DNA of 55,339 bases from NCBI GenBank assembly GCA_012270995.1, contig JAAXHG010000136.1:1-55339 (forward strand), written 5' to 3'. Origin of the DNA: Vicinamibacteraceae bacterium (GTDB lineage Bacteria; Acidobacteriota; Thermoanaerobaculia; Multivoradales; Multivoraceae). The first letter of the stretch is position 1, and the number at the start of each line of letters is the position of its first letter. The position numbers and the translations under genes are program-made. Below, piece by piece: positions 1-7,973 of this stretch. The notes under the pieces are model-generated. The model was not told the origin of the DNA, did no database searches, and worked only from the letters and a program-made list of their open reading frames with translations.

Positions 1-21
1 GTCCAGTTTTCCAGGACCACC

Positions 22-396
22 TCAGTTCCATCCGACGATGGCGCCATGACACTCCTCCAGCGCTTCCGGGAGTTCACACCCGCGCGAGCCCCTCTCCCAC
101 ACGCCCACGATGGTCTTACCCTTCTTGGATGCGTACTCGATCTCCCAGTTCACGTAGTCGCTCTGCTTGGTCTCGGGCGTCAGATACACGACCAGGGTGC
201 TGCACGCGTCGATCCGTGGCGCCAGGATCTGGTACTTGATGTAGTCCTTCGCCTTCGCGTTGTTCTCTTTGTCCGACGTGATCGAGTAGTCCCGCACGTC
301 CATCCCGTTCTTCGCCAACAGGTCTTTGAAGCCCGACAAGCCCGCGTCGTCTTTGTGAATATGGCTAACGAACACGTTCCGTGGTCCGGTTGTCAT
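22..396 (-). CDS. ThsB-like TIR-domain protein (DUF1863/PF08937 type)
   Basis: A 124-residue single-domain TIR-like protein. ATG at 396 is chosen over the longer frame because AGGAG lies just upstream and homology-like sequence begins there. It opens with the beta-strand/loop NVFVSHIHKDD (residues 7-17). It contains a helix ending VNWEIEYAS, in which Glu85 sits where the catalytic glutamate of TIR NADases is found. Proteins of this family (Thoeris ThsB) convert NAD+ into a cyclic or conjugated ADP-ribose signal on phage infection. The gene is divergent from a second TIR gene and a SLOG gene, across about 200 bp that must hold both promoters. The family call is from motif recall; enzymatic activity and signal are inference. 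Confidence 0.75.
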   Translation of the reverse strand: MTTGPRNVFVSHIHKDDAGLSGFKDLLAKNGMDVRDYSITSDKENNAKAKDYIKYQILAPRIDACSTLVVYLTPETKQSDYVNWEIEYASKKGKTIVGVWERGSRGCELPEALEECHGAIVGWN

Positions 397-636
397 GGTC
401 ACTCCTGGCAGACCCCAACATATGTGGGTGTGAAGTCGACGACTATACCATATCTTGTGGATTGTGCGGCCTTTGTGACAGGCCCTTCGCGCCCCACGGC
501 CCCAGTTCTTGACGACCGGGCCGGCTGGTTCAGCATCGGCGGGTCGGGCTAGCATGAGGCCGAGCGGTACCCCGGCCGCGAGTCCGCAACCAAGTTGCCG
601 CGCCGGCCGGACGCCATACCTGAAGTGGCCGCCCAG

Positions 637-1719
637 ATGCCCGACCGCACCCCCTTGCAGATCGTCGTCAACCGGTCCATCGACGACCGGCGCACGGATG
701 TCTATGTCGACAGCTTGCGGGTCGCTTTCGAGGGCGGCGCCGACGCGCCCGGGTCTCCGAGCGCCTATCTCGGCGACGCCGTGGACCTAGGGATCCGCGT
801 CCTTGAACCTGCGCGGTCCATCACGAGCCACGAGATCGACGACCTTCTGGGGGGCGCAGAGCACACCGTCCTCGTGGTCGTCGGTGACGCGCTCATCCCG
901 GAACTCGGCCTGAGAGTTCCGGAAGACCATGTGGTGCGCGTGGACGCGCTGCCTGACCCGCCTGCCGATCCGGCCGTGCAGGGAGACCGTCCTCGGGTGG
1001 AGTCTGCGTTCGCGCCTGTCGTGGCAAGCCTGCGGGCCATGGCGTCCGCCAGACGTGTTCTGGAGCGGGCCGCGTCGTACGGAGACCCCGACGCCACCGG
1101 GCAATTGAGTTTCTTCATCAGCCACGCGAAGACCGACGGGTTGGCGATGGCGAAGTCCCTCATCGGCGTTCTACGTCAACTTCAGGAGGCGGCCGGGAAC
1201 GCTGCCGGCTTCGAGTACTTCTACGACGCGGAGCACATACCGCCAGGCGGCCTTTGGCAGGACGTCCTGAACGCCGCGTCGGCGCGATCGATACTCATCG
1301 CACTTCGCTCGGAAGCGTACGAGAGCCGGTACTGGTGCCGGCGGGAGTTCCTTCGCGCGGAGTCCAACGGCATGCCGATCCTCGCGGTGGACCTACGCAA
1401 GGAGCAGTACCACCACAGCGTGCTGCTCCCGTTCGATGTCGTCCCGAACGTGCGCGTGCACGACGGCAACCTGATCAGGATCGTGCTGCACGCCATGGGC
1501 GTGCATTTGCGGGCGTTGCGGGTTCAGTACGAGTGGCCGAGTGTCAAGGTCTTGCCCCACCGGCCGTCCGTCTACTCGCTGGGGCGAAATGTGGCCGCCG
1601 GCGCGGTCATTGCCTATCCGGGTCCGAAGGTCCCTCAGGCGTTCCGCCAGGCCGTGGCTCCCATCTTGGCTTCCACGCACCCGGCTGCCACACTGAAGAC
1701 TTACGACGAACTGCCGTAG
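637..1719 (+). CDS. TIR-domain protein with uncharacterised N-terminal and C-terminal regions
   Basis: About 360 residues from ATG 637; an in-frame TTG at 595 and GTG at 625 are alternatives, and none has a strong ribosome-binding site. Residues 1-150 are an alpha/beta region I cannot assign. Residues 157-253 form a TIR domain: LSFFISHAKTDG, then FEYFYDAEHIPPG, then a helix YWCRREFLRAES whose Glu237 matches the TIR NADase catalytic position. A tail of about 100 residues follows. The SLOG gene begins six bases after its stop, so the two are almost certainly one transcript. In Thoeris and related systems TIR proteins act as phage sensors and NAD+-consuming signal makers. That role here is inferred from the domain and the neighbours. 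Confidence 0.75.
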   Translation: MPDRTPLQIVVNRSIDDRRTDVYVDSLRVAFEGGADAPGSPSAYLGDAVDLGIRVLEPARSITSHEIDDLLGGAEHTVLVVVGDALIPELGLRVPEDHVVRVDALPDPPADPAVQGDRPRVESAFAPVVASLRAMASARRVLERAASYGDPDATGQLSFFISHAKTDGLAMAKSLIGVLRQLQEAAGNAAGFEYFYDAEHIPPGGLWQDVLNAASARSILIALRSEAYESRYWCRREFLRAESNGMPILAVDLRKEQYHHSVLLPFDVVPNVRVHDGNLIRIVLHAMGVHLRALRVQYEWPSVKVLPHRPSVYSLGRNVAAGAVIAYPGPKVPQAFRQAVAPILASTHPAATLKTYDELP

Positions 1720-1725
1720 CCACCA

Positions 1726-2502
1726 ATGTGGTCCGTGAACATCTCCGTTTCCCCCTGCGAGGACGCAGCGCGCCTCGGTTACGACGACCGCCGGATCAAT
1801 CGTGTCGTGATTCGCATGGCGCAGTACTTCCTTGACCACGACATGCGGGTGATCTTCGGCCACGACTGGCGCGAGGACGGCGTCATGCGCGCCGTCGCGG
1901 ACTTCGCGGCTACCGTGGCCGCGCGCGCAGCGCAGGACGATGCCTCTTCCGCAGAAGCCAGAATGCACAACGTGGTGCCCGCCCCAGGGGCGTCGCTCAG
2001 CCGCGCCGCCATGGAGGCCCAACGCGACAGCGGCGGCGTCCTCGAGGTGATTCCCTTCAGCGATCGAGCTCGCGATGTCGGCGATCAACTCGGCATTGAA
2101 CCCCCGGCTTCCGATGCGGACGCACAGGAGCTACGCAAGTGGGAACTCACGGTGTTCCGACATTGGATGACGGATCGGCTTGCTCCCGGTTGCCGAATCT
2201 GTCTCGGCGGTAGGTTGAACGGCTATCAAGGGGAGGAGCCTGGCGTGATGCAGGAGGCGAGACTTGCGCTTGCCCACCACAAGCCGCTCTACCTCATGTG
2301 CGGGTTCGGCGGCGCGGCCCGAGCTTTCGGATCAGAGCCTGACTCGCGCACACGATACGCCAGCGCTTGGAACGGACTGAACGACGAGGACAAACTGGAC
2401 CTGTTGACCACGACCGACATCGAGCACGCCATTCGTCTGATCTGGCGCGGCATCGGTCGGTACCAGGAGCGTGAGGCGACTCAGGGGACTGAGGTCCGTT
2501 AG
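1726..2502 (+). CDS. Stand-alone SLOG-domain protein (TIR-associated nucleotide sensor)
   Basis: A 258-residue Rossmann-like protein carrying the signature of the SLOG superfamily: VIFGHDWREDG at 43-52, GGRLNGYQGEEPG at 161-173 followed by a helix with Glu177, and CGFGGAAR at 192-199. SLOG domains bind nucleotide ligands; in Thoeris ThsA the SLOG domain binds the TIR-made cyclic ADP-ribose signal and activates a SIR2 effector. Here the domain is free-standing, with no SIR2, nuclease or membrane segment visible, and is cotranscribed with the upstream TIR gene (6-bp gap). This resembles the TIR-associated SLOG families described by comparative genomics. A ligand-sensor role is inferred. Any effector must be this protein itself, the TIR proteins, or encoded elsewhere. 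Confidence 0.7.
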   Translation: MWSVNISVSPCEDAARLGYDDRRINRVVIRMAQYFLDHDMRVIFGHDWREDGVMRAVADFAATVAARAAQDDASSAEARMHNVVPAPGASLSRAAMEAQRDSGGVLEVIPFSDRARDVGDQLGIEPPASDADAQELRKWELTVFRHWMTDRLAPGCRICLGGRLNGYQGEEPGVMQEARLALAHHKPLYLMCGFGGAARAFGSEPDSRTRYASAWNGLNDEDKLDLLTTTDIEHAIRLIWRGIGRYQEREATQGTEVR

Positions 2503-2550
2503 CAGAACCCCGAACACCCCGGTGGCACTGGAAGCCCGGTGACGACGCAG

Positions 2551-2586
2551 CCGGAGGCCCTCGCGGTGACGAGGTGTCGCCTCCGG
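2551..2586 (+). terminator. GC-rich hairpin after the TIR-SLOG pair
   Basis: Arms CCGGAGGC (2551-2558) and GCCTCCGG (2579-2586) pair perfectly, with an inner CCTCG/CGAGG stem (2559-2563 with 2570-2574) around a six-base loop. No T-run follows, so it may be a weak or factor-assisted terminator separating the TIR-SLOG transcript from the toxin-antitoxin promoter. Confidence 0.4.
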
Positions 2587-2627
2587 TGTCGGCACGCCTT
2601 CGCTGGCGACTTGCGGGCCCCTCGCTA

Positions 2628-2655
2628 TTGACTCCGTCGCGTCCTTCTCAATACT
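2628..2655 (+). promoter_or_regulatory. Sigma70-type promoter of the CopG/MazF pair
   Basis: TTGACT (2628-2633) and AATACT (2650-2655) are separated by 16 bp, close to the TTGACA/TATAAT consensus. The expected transcription start (about 2662-2664) is almost at the antitoxin ATG at 2665, and no Shine-Dalgarno fits in between, so the mRNA is probably leaderless. The promoter overlaps the place where a ribbon-helix-helix antitoxin would be expected to autorepress. Confidence 0.55.
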
Positions 2656-2664
2656 GTACGCAAT

Positions 2665-2901
2665 ATGAAGACCATAGCCGTCACCATCGACGAAGAGACC
2701 CTGGACCGCGTCGACGAACTCGCTTCGTCATCCAACCGGTACTCCAGTCGTTCTGCTCTGGTGCGGGCCGCGTTGGCCGGATACGTGGCGCGTGAGAGAA
2801 GGCTCCGCGAGGAGGACCGTGAGCGGCGGATCATTGCGGCCCATAAGGAGTCTCTGGCCGACGAGCTGACAGCCCTCGTTGCCGAACAGGCGCCGACTTG
2901 A
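2665..2901 (+). CDS. Ribbon-helix-helix (CopG/MazE-type) antitoxin
   Basis: A 78-residue protein starting MKTIAVTIDEETLDRVDELA, the classic beta-strand plus helix of a ribbon-helix-helix DNA-binding fold. SNRYSSRSALVRAALAGYV gives the second helix. The charged C-terminal tail is what normally wraps the toxin. Its TGA stop overlaps the TTG start of the MazF-like gene, so the two are translationally coupled. It is expected to neutralise the toxin and repress the promoter at 2628-2655 by binding as a dimer. Confidence 0.8.
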   Translation: MKTIAVTIDEETLDRVDELASSSNRYSSRSALVRAALAGYVARERRLREEDRERRIIAAHKESLADELTALVAEQAPT

Positions 2902-3239
2902 AGCGAGGGTCGATCTACAGAACCCGGGAACGGATGCCGGAGAGGGGCGGCAAGCCGGGCTTCTACGTCGTCGTGTCCCGTCCCTTCATCGCTCAGAACG
3001 AGGATGTCTCGACGGTGGTCTGTGCTCCGATCTACCGGGAGCACCTTGGCCTCTTGACCGAAGTGGTGCTGGGGCCTGCCGACGGCCTGCCAACGGACTG
3101 CTCGATCCGCTGTGACTTCCTGGCGCTGATGTTCAAGTCGAAGCTCACCGGCTTCGTTGCCGATCTACCGCAGACCAAGATGGTCGAACTGGACGACGCC
3201 CTCGCAAGGGCCCTGGGCATCGAACCAGCGCTGAGGTAG
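2898..3239 (+). CDS. MazF/PemK-family mRNA interferase toxin
   Basis: 113 residues from a TTG codon whose last two bases begin the antitoxin stop (TTGA). It begins MKRGSIYRTRERMP and continues with GFYVVVSRPFI and STVVCAPIYREHLGLLTEVVL, the SH3-like barrel pattern of the PemK/MazF family (normal family size 105-120). MazF toxins are ribosome-independent endoribonucleases cutting single-stranded mRNA. CSIRCDFLALMFKSKL corresponds to the conserved segment that follows the second barrel strand. The coupling and order (antitoxin first) are typical of a functional chromosomal module; I see no disabling change. Confidence 0.8.
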   Translation: MKRGSIYRTRERMPERGGKPGFYVVVSRPFIAQNEDVSTVVCAPIYREHLGLLTEVVLGPADGLPTDCSIRCDFLALMFKSKLTGFVADLPQTKMVELDDALARALGIEPALR

Positions 3240-3362
3240 GAGTCGCACCCCCGGTCCGAGGCCGCTTGGCGCGAATAGTCCGAGGCGACACCGCGTTCAA
3301 CTTCTACTTGGCATGACTGGACCGGCGAAGAAGCCGAAGCGGCCGCGGTCGTCCAAAGCGCG

Positions 3363-3551
3363 TCATACTGGAGGTCTTCGGCCCGGCGATGCGGTGGACC
3401 GCCGTATGCGCTTTCGGGGCGCGGCGACGCGCTCCGGCGCGGGATCGTCGACGTTTCGGCAAGCCAGTCGCGCTTCGTCGCGTACGTGAGCGAGCACTTC
3501 TCCGAGGGCAGCTTCAACATCGCGGCCCGTTTCGGTTCGCTTAGTTGTCAT
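3363..3551 (-). pseudogene. Truncated HTH antitoxin (HigA-like) relic
   Basis: A 62-codon frame whose first 45 residues (MTTKRTETGRD, EVLAHVRDEARL, VDDPAPERV) match the remembered N-terminus of the antitoxin family that continues into an HTH of the RLSRQKFADRFGL type. Here the frame shifts into low-complexity arginine/proline sequence before the HTH, so no DNA-binding domain remains. Its ATG overlaps the stop of the toxin remnant just upstream on the same strand (ATGA). The stretch 3240-3768 otherwise holds nothing I can support as a gene. Confidence 0.4.
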
Positions 3552-3640
3552 GAAGTTCGTCCGTCGATCATGCCGAGCAGCCTGTACCGATCCTCGCCAT
3601 AGTCCCGTCGCCGATCCTCCCTGTCAAGCTCGTCGGCGCA
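3548..3640 (-). pseudogene. Fragment of a BrnT-like toxin
   Basis: Reading the minus strand, a short open segment gives DREDRRRDYGEDRY followed by RLLGMIDGRTS and a stop. This resembles the internal core of BrnT-type toxins, where the 'GEDRY..LG.IDGR' strand is normally followed by VLFVAYT and an RIISARKA helix. Both that C-terminal part and the N-terminus are missing. The remnant stop overlaps the ATG of the antitoxin relic, preserving the gene order of a decayed module. Confidence 0.35.
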
Positions 3641-3768
3641 TCCTAGGAGGTGCTTAGGGGCGACGTGCCCGGCAGAGGGGCCAGCGCCCAAACGTGAAAT
3701 CAAAGCCCTGCTATTGATTCTCCCGAAGGTTCCAGTCGTGGCGAAGGTGTTCCCCGGGCCAGCGCGTC

Positions 3769-4416
3769 CTACTCAGCCCCCGCGCCGACCGCCCGCCGGA
3801 TCGAGATCATGTAGCCGACAGGGTCGGCCGGGAAGGGCGCGGCCGGCGCGGCCATCGACATCCCTTCCGGCAGGAAGTCGCCTCGCCGGGAACGATGGTG
3901 AAGCTCGAGCCGGTCGAGTCCGGTGTGGAACGTCTCGATCAGGCGTTCCGGGTCCACGTCGACGCCGATGGGGTTCCGCGCGAAGTCGCCGCCCTTCATC
4001 CACTCCAGGAGCGCCTCCCTGTTCGGATAGTTGTCGTACTGGAGTTCGAGGCCGTTGCCGTCAGGGTCCTTGTAGTAGAAGGACGTCGTGCCGCCGTGAT
4101 CGGTGCACCAGTAGGGCTCGACTCCTACGTCGCGGAGGCGCTCGTAGGTGGCGAAGAGGTCCTCGGGTCCCGCGTACTGGTAGCCGACGTGGTCGAGGCC
4201 TTCCTGGGTTGGAGCCTGGTCCTGTGATTGGGGCATGTTCGCGATGGCGATCCGATGGTGCTCCTGGTCGAAGCTGAGCCAACTGAACATCTCGTTCTCG
4301 AAGAACGGCCCGCAGCCGAGCACCAGCTTGTAGAACGCGCGCATCGCGTCGAATCGCTTCGTGCGCAGGAAGATGTGGTGGATGTAGCCGGGGCGAATGG
4401 TTGCGTTCGAAGACAC
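3769..4416 (-). CDS. VOC-superfamily extradiol-type dioxygenase
   Basis: 215 residues with one vicinal-oxygen-chelate domain. YIHHIFLRT gives the first metal-binding His, LDHVGYQYAGPEDL the second, and a C-terminal GNGLELQYDNYP the metal-binding Glu, the usual His-His-Glu set for Fe(II) or Mn(II). The family includes catechol-ring-cleaving dioxygenases and glyoxalases; substrate cannot be read from sequence. It is the last gene of a minus-strand group with the FAH hydrolase (44 bp upstream), an FAD monooxygenase and an ICL/PEPM-like enzyme. This arrangement fits hydroxylation, ring cleavage and C-C hydrolysis of an aromatic compound. Confidence 0.75.
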   Translation of the reverse strand: MSSNATIRPGYIHHIFLRTKRFDAMRAFYKLVLGCGPFFENEMFSWLSFDQEHHRIAIANMPQSQDQAPTQEGLDHVGYQYAGPEDLFATYERLRDVGVEPYWCTDHGGTTSFYYKDPDGNGLELQYDNYPNREALLEWMKGGDFARNPIGVDVDPERLIETFHTGLDRLELHHRSRRGDFLPEGMSMAAPAAPFPADPVGYMISIRRAVGAGAE

Positions 4417-4460
4417 GATGGACTCCTTGCTGGGAACTGTTGCGGGGTCGAATCGCCTGG

Positions 4461-5315
4461 TCAGGCCGCCACGACGTTGCGAAGCACGCCGACCCGGTCG
4501 GCCTCGAGTTCGACGACGTCGCCGGCGCGGAGGAACTTGCCCTGGAACACGCCGACGCCGGCCGGCGAACCGGTGAGCATCACGTCTCCCGGTTCGAGCT
4601 GCATGAAGCGCGAGACGTGCGCCACGCAGCGGGACACGGAGTGCACGAAGTCCGTGGTGCGCTCGTCCTGACGGAGTTCGCCGTTGACCCGGGCCCGGAG
4701 GCGGATGTCGAGCGGTTCGGCGAACTCGTCGGTGGTGACCAGAGCCGGCCCCATCGGCTTGAACGTGTCGAGGCCTTTCGCATGGCTCAGGGAGTACTCG
4801 GGACCCTCGAAGGACTTGCGCTGGAGATCGCGGGCCGAGACGTCGTTGGCGAGCGTGTACCCCGCCACGTGCCGCAGCGCGTCGTTCTCGTCGATGGAGG
4901 CGCCGCCGACCCCGATCACGGCGGCCAGCTCGATCTCGTAGTCGACCTCGAGGCGCGCGACCGCGGGCAGCACGATCTCCTCGCCGGGGCCGATGACGGC
5001 GCTTCCGGGGGCCAGGAAGAACACCGGCTCGGACGGCGGCTCGATGCCCCGGGCCTTGAGGAACTCGCGCGTCTCCTCGACGTGGCTGTGGAAGTTGATG
5101 CCCATGCCGATGACTTTGCCGGGGCGGAGGACCGGCGCCCGGAGGGTGACGTCGCCGGGCGCGCGGCGCCGCTTCGCCCGCGCATCGCGAACGATGCCGA
5201 GTTCCGGATCCGCTCGCAGCGCTTCGCCGAGGTCCTCGTAGGGGAGGTCGAGGATCTCGAGTTCATCGCCGGCCGCCTCGCGGGCGATTCCCTCGGTCGT
5301 CGTGAACAGTCTCAT
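4461..5315 (-). CDS. Fumarylacetoacetate hydrolase family protein
   Basis: 284 residues, normal for bacterial FAH-family enzymes. Visible are KVIGMGINFHSHVEE at the start of the catalytic domain, the metal ligands in EVDYEIELAAVIG, NDVSARDLQ, and the C-terminal GDVMLTGSPAGVG motif. Members hydrolyse C-C bonds in beta-diketo acids or act as 2-hydroxyhepta-2,4-diene-1,7-dioate isomerases and oxaloacetate decarboxylases. Its ATG overlaps the stop of the upstream FAD monooxygenase by four bases, indicating coupled translation. The likely role is processing the ring-cleavage product of the aromatic pathway; the exact substrate is unknown. Confidence 0.85.
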   Translation of the reverse strand: MRLFTTTEGIAREAAGDELEILDLPYEDLGEALRADPELGIVRDARAKRRRAPGDVTLRAPVLRPGKVIGMGINFHSHVEETREFLKARGIEPPSEPVFFLAPGSAVIGPGEEIVLPAVARLEVDYEIELAAVIGVGGASIDENDALRHVAGYTLANDVSARDLQRKSFEGPEYSLSHAKGLDTFKPMGPALVTTDEFAEPLDIRLRARVNGELRQDERTTDFVHSVSRCVAHVSRFMQLEPGDVMLTGSPAGVGVFQGKFLRAGDVVELEADRVGVLRNVVAA

Positions 5316-7039
5316 GAGTCGTTCCTGTGATTGGCAGTCGTAGCGGTGCAGTAGACGGCGGCGAGCGCAGCTTCCAGACCCGCGCCGGGCACCGAACTTC
5401 CGTCCGCGTCTCTCCAGGCGACGTGACCGTCAGGGCGAACGAGGAGGACGCCGTCCGGACCGATGCCGCTGATCGCCTGCCATTCACCGCGGGGATCCGC
5501 CAGCCCCGCGCCGTCGCCGATCGCGTGCGCGGCAAGCCCGAGAGACTCGGCAGCGGCGACCCAGCGCGCGCCCCCGGCGCCGCAGAAGACGGTCGGCCGG
5601 GACGGCTCGACGAGATCCAGGGTGGAAACACAGCCGCCCTCGCCTTCGACCCAGGCATGCGGCAGGCGGCTTCCCGGCCGGGTCGAGGGCACGAAGTCGA
5701 AGGTGGACGTCGCCGGCGCGGGCGGCGGGGTTCCGTCCGGAACGAGGGCGCCGCTCTCGTACTGCTGGCCGAGGTCGAGGCCCAGCATGTCGAAGTGCTC
5801 CCTCTGTGCGTCGATCGCCGCCTGGACCGCGCTTCGGCGCTCCTCCTGTTCGGGCAGCCGTCGCAGCTCCGCGCGCGCTTCGTCAGGCGAGAGGCCCGGA
5901 TCGACCTGCAGAGCTTCGACCACCTCGATCATCCTCAGGTGATTCGACAGGCTCTGCTCCGCGTTCACCGACGCGACGGGTTGCCGCTCCTGGTCGTAGG
6001 TGGCCAGCAGACGGTCATCGGCGCGTCCTCCGAGCACCGCCGCGATCTTCCAGGCGAGATTGAAGGCGTCGGCGACGCCGGTGTTCATGCCCATGCCGCC
6101 GGTCGGCGGGAAACGGTGCGCGGCGTCGCCGACCAGGAAGATCCGCCCGTCGCGGTAGCGGTCGGCCACCTGGCAGGTCATCTGCCAGAAGCCGGTCTCC
6201 CGAATCTCGAAGTCGGCCTCGGCGCCGATGGCGTCCTCGACGAGCTGGCGGCAGCGCTCCGGCATGAACGACTCCTGCGGCACGCGTTCCGGATCGTAGG
6301 GGTGCATGAAGATCCAGGTCGAGTCGATGTCGTGGGCGATGAAGACCGCGGGCTCGAGCGGATCGAGGTGCCAGTAGAGCAGGCCGGGATGCTCTTCCAC
6401 GACGTGGCGCAGATTGCCCTGGACGAACACCGAGAGGTAGCTCTGGACGTGGGCCGGTCCCTCCATCCCGATGCCGAGCGCCCGGCGCACCGGACTCCCC
6501 GCGCCGTCGCAGCCGAGCAGGTAGCGACTGCGAATCTTGAGGGTTTCGCCAGTCCTGTGGTTCCGAGCCTCCGACACGACTCCGTCCTCGTTCTGCCTGG
6601 CGCCGAGCCATTCGACCTCGAAGTCGATCCCGGCGCCCGCCTCGCTGGCCGCTTCGAAGAGCACCGGCTCCAGCCGATGCTGGGGGATGTTCATCGTCGG
6701 CGTCGGCGTCGACGCGAACGTCTTCATGATGCGCTCGGGCGATCCCAGTTGGAGGTCGCCGATCACCGGGCCGGCCAGGGTCTGGACCCAGCGGATCGAG
6801 CCCCGGTCCTGGGGCCTCGTGGCGACGGCGACCGTCTTCTCGGCCGGAATGCCGGCGGCCCGGAAGATCTCCATGCTGCGAGCCGACACGACGTGCGCCT
6901 GCGGCGCCGTGTGCAGGCCGGACCGCCGCTCCAGCACCTGGTTGGACACGCCCATGCGGCTGAGCAGCCGGGAGCAGCAGAGGCCGACCGGCCCGGCTCC
7001 AACGATCAGCACGTCGACGTCGTTCTCGTGTCGTGTCAT
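5312..7039 (-). CDS. FAD-dependent aromatic monooxygenase (phenol hydroxylase/MhpA-like)
   Basis: 575 residues. The N-terminal FAD fold starts VDVLIVGAGPVGL (GAGPVG at 14-19), and the second FAD motif LVGDAAHRFPPTGG is near residue 300. A C-terminal thioredoxin-like region ends with DPRGEWQAISGIGPDGVLLVRPDGHVAWR, which is typical of group A flavoprotein hydroxylases such as TfdB, MhpA and PheA. These use NAD(P)H and O2 to add a hydroxyl to a phenolic ring. Four-base overlaps with both neighbours (7036-7039 and 5312-5315) place it in one operon with an ICL/PEPM-like enzyme and an FAH hydrolase. Confidence 0.85.
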   Translation of the reverse strand: MTRHENDVDVLIVGAGPVGLCCSRLLSRMGVSNQVLERRSGLHTAPQAHVVSARSMEIFRAAGIPAEKTVAVATRPQDRGSIRWVQTLAGPVIGDLQLGSPERIMKTFASTPTPTMNIPQHRLEPVLFEAASEAGAGIDFEVEWLGARQNEDGVVSEARNHRTGETLKIRSRYLLGCDGAGSPVRRALGIGMEGPAHVQSYLSVFVQGNLRHVVEEHPGLLYWHLDPLEPAVFIAHDIDSTWIFMHPYDPERVPQESFMPERCRQLVEDAIGAEADFEIRETGFWQMTCQVADRYRDGRIFLVGDAAHRFPPTGGMGMNTGVADAFNLAWKIAAVLGGRADDRLLATYDQERQPVASVNAEQSLSNHLRMIEVVEALQVDPGLSPDEARAELRRLPEQEERRSAVQAAIDAQREHFDMLGLDLGQQYESGALVPDGTPPPAPATSTFDFVPSTRPGSRLPHAWVEGEGGCVSTLDLVEPSRPTVFCGAGGARWVAAAESLGLAAHAIGDGAGLADPRGEWQAISGIGPDGVLLVRPDGHVAWRDADGSSVPGAGLEAALAAVYCTATTANHRNDS

Positions 7040-7914
7040 CGGTTTCCTTCGTCCTCTGCGCGGTAGCGCTCGGCTTCGGCATCGTAGTCGTCGAAGCCGA
7101 CGATGCGGCGCAGACGTTCGAAGTCCAGGCGCTTGGCGGGCTGGCCTCCTCCCGCCAGCTCCTCAAGCGCTTCGAGCATGGCCGAGGTGGCGGCGGAAAG
7201 AAGTGTCAGCGGATAGGCCGCGATCCTGTAGCCGATCGCCTCGAGGCGCGCCGGCGGCAGCAGCGGCGTGTCGCCTCCCTCGACCAGGTTCGCCATCTTG
7301 GGGCCGGGAACCGCCTCGCAGAACGCGACCATCTCGCTCTCGGAGCGCGGACCTTCGAGGAAGAGGATGTCCGCGCCGAGGTCGGCGAAGGCCTGGGAAC
7401 GGGCGATGGCCTCGTCCAGTCCGTCGGTGGCGCGGGCATCGGTCCGCGCCATGAGCAGGATGTCCGCGCCCTCGTCGCGCGCGTCCACGGCGGCGCGGAC
7501 CCGCGACAGGGCCTCGGCGCGGGAGACGACCCGCTTGCCCCGTGTGTGTCCGCAGCGCTTGGGCGCTTCCTGGTCCTCGATCATCACGCCCGCGAAGCCG
7601 GCGGCCGCGTAGCTCGTGACCGTGCGCTTGACGTTCAGGGCGTTGCCGTAGCCGGTGTCGCCGTCGCCGATCACGGGCAGCCGGGTGGCCGCGCAGATGT
7701 TGCGGCCTTGGTCGAGCATCTCGCCGAAGGAGATGAGACCCGTGTCCGGCACTCCCAGGCGGCTGGCGGAGACGGCGAACCCGCTCATGAAGGTCAGCTC
7801 GAATCCGGCCTGCTCGATGAGCCGGGCGGAGAGCGCGTCGAAGCAGCAGGGCATCACCCGAAGCCCAGGGGCGTCGATGAGGGCGCGCAGCCGCTCCGCG
7901 GGGGAGGAGTTCAT
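7036..7914 (-). CDS. Isocitrate lyase / PEP mutase superfamily enzyme
   Basis: 292 residues, the size of 2-methylisocitrate lyase, oxaloacetate decarboxylase and PEP-mutase enzymes. It has MPCCFDALSARLIEQAGF, the magnesium-site segment VIGDGDTGYGN (81-91) and the catalytic loop KRCGH (119-123), the version of K[KR]CGH found in lyases rather than pure mutases. It would cleave a C-C bond of a 2-hydroxy-acid adduct to release pyruvate, oxaloacetate or glyoxylate. It is first in the minus-strand catabolic operon. Only 59 bp separate it from the divergent VOC gene at 7974, so the two operons probably share regulatory DNA. Confidence 0.8.
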   Translation of the reverse strand: MNSSPAERLRALIDAPGLRVMPCCFDALSARLIEQAGFELTFMSGFAVSASRLGVPDTGLISFGEMLDQGRNICAATRLPVIGDGDTGYGNALNVKRTVTSYAAAGFAGVMIEDQEAPKRCGHTRGKRVVSRAEALSRVRAAVDARDEGADILLMARTDARATDGLDEAIARSQAFADLGADILFLEGPRSESEMVAFCEAVPGPKMANLVEGGDTPLLPPARLEAIGYRIAAYPLTLLSAATSAMLEALEELAGGGQPAKRLDFERLRRIVGFDDYDAEAERYRAEDEGNR

Positions 7915-7973
7915 GCGGCCAACGAACGTAACATCTGCTGGCTAGGGCATCGAGCGGATGACGAGGAGATCCC

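Noticed and set aside
22..2502. Canonical type I Thoeris (thsA/thsB)
   Set aside because: TIR and SLOG domains are present, but there is no SIR2-SLOG ThsA fusion.
5327..7066. Plus-strand frame of 579 codons opposite the FAD monooxygenase
   Set aside because: Shadow of a well-supported gene; no recognisable domain.
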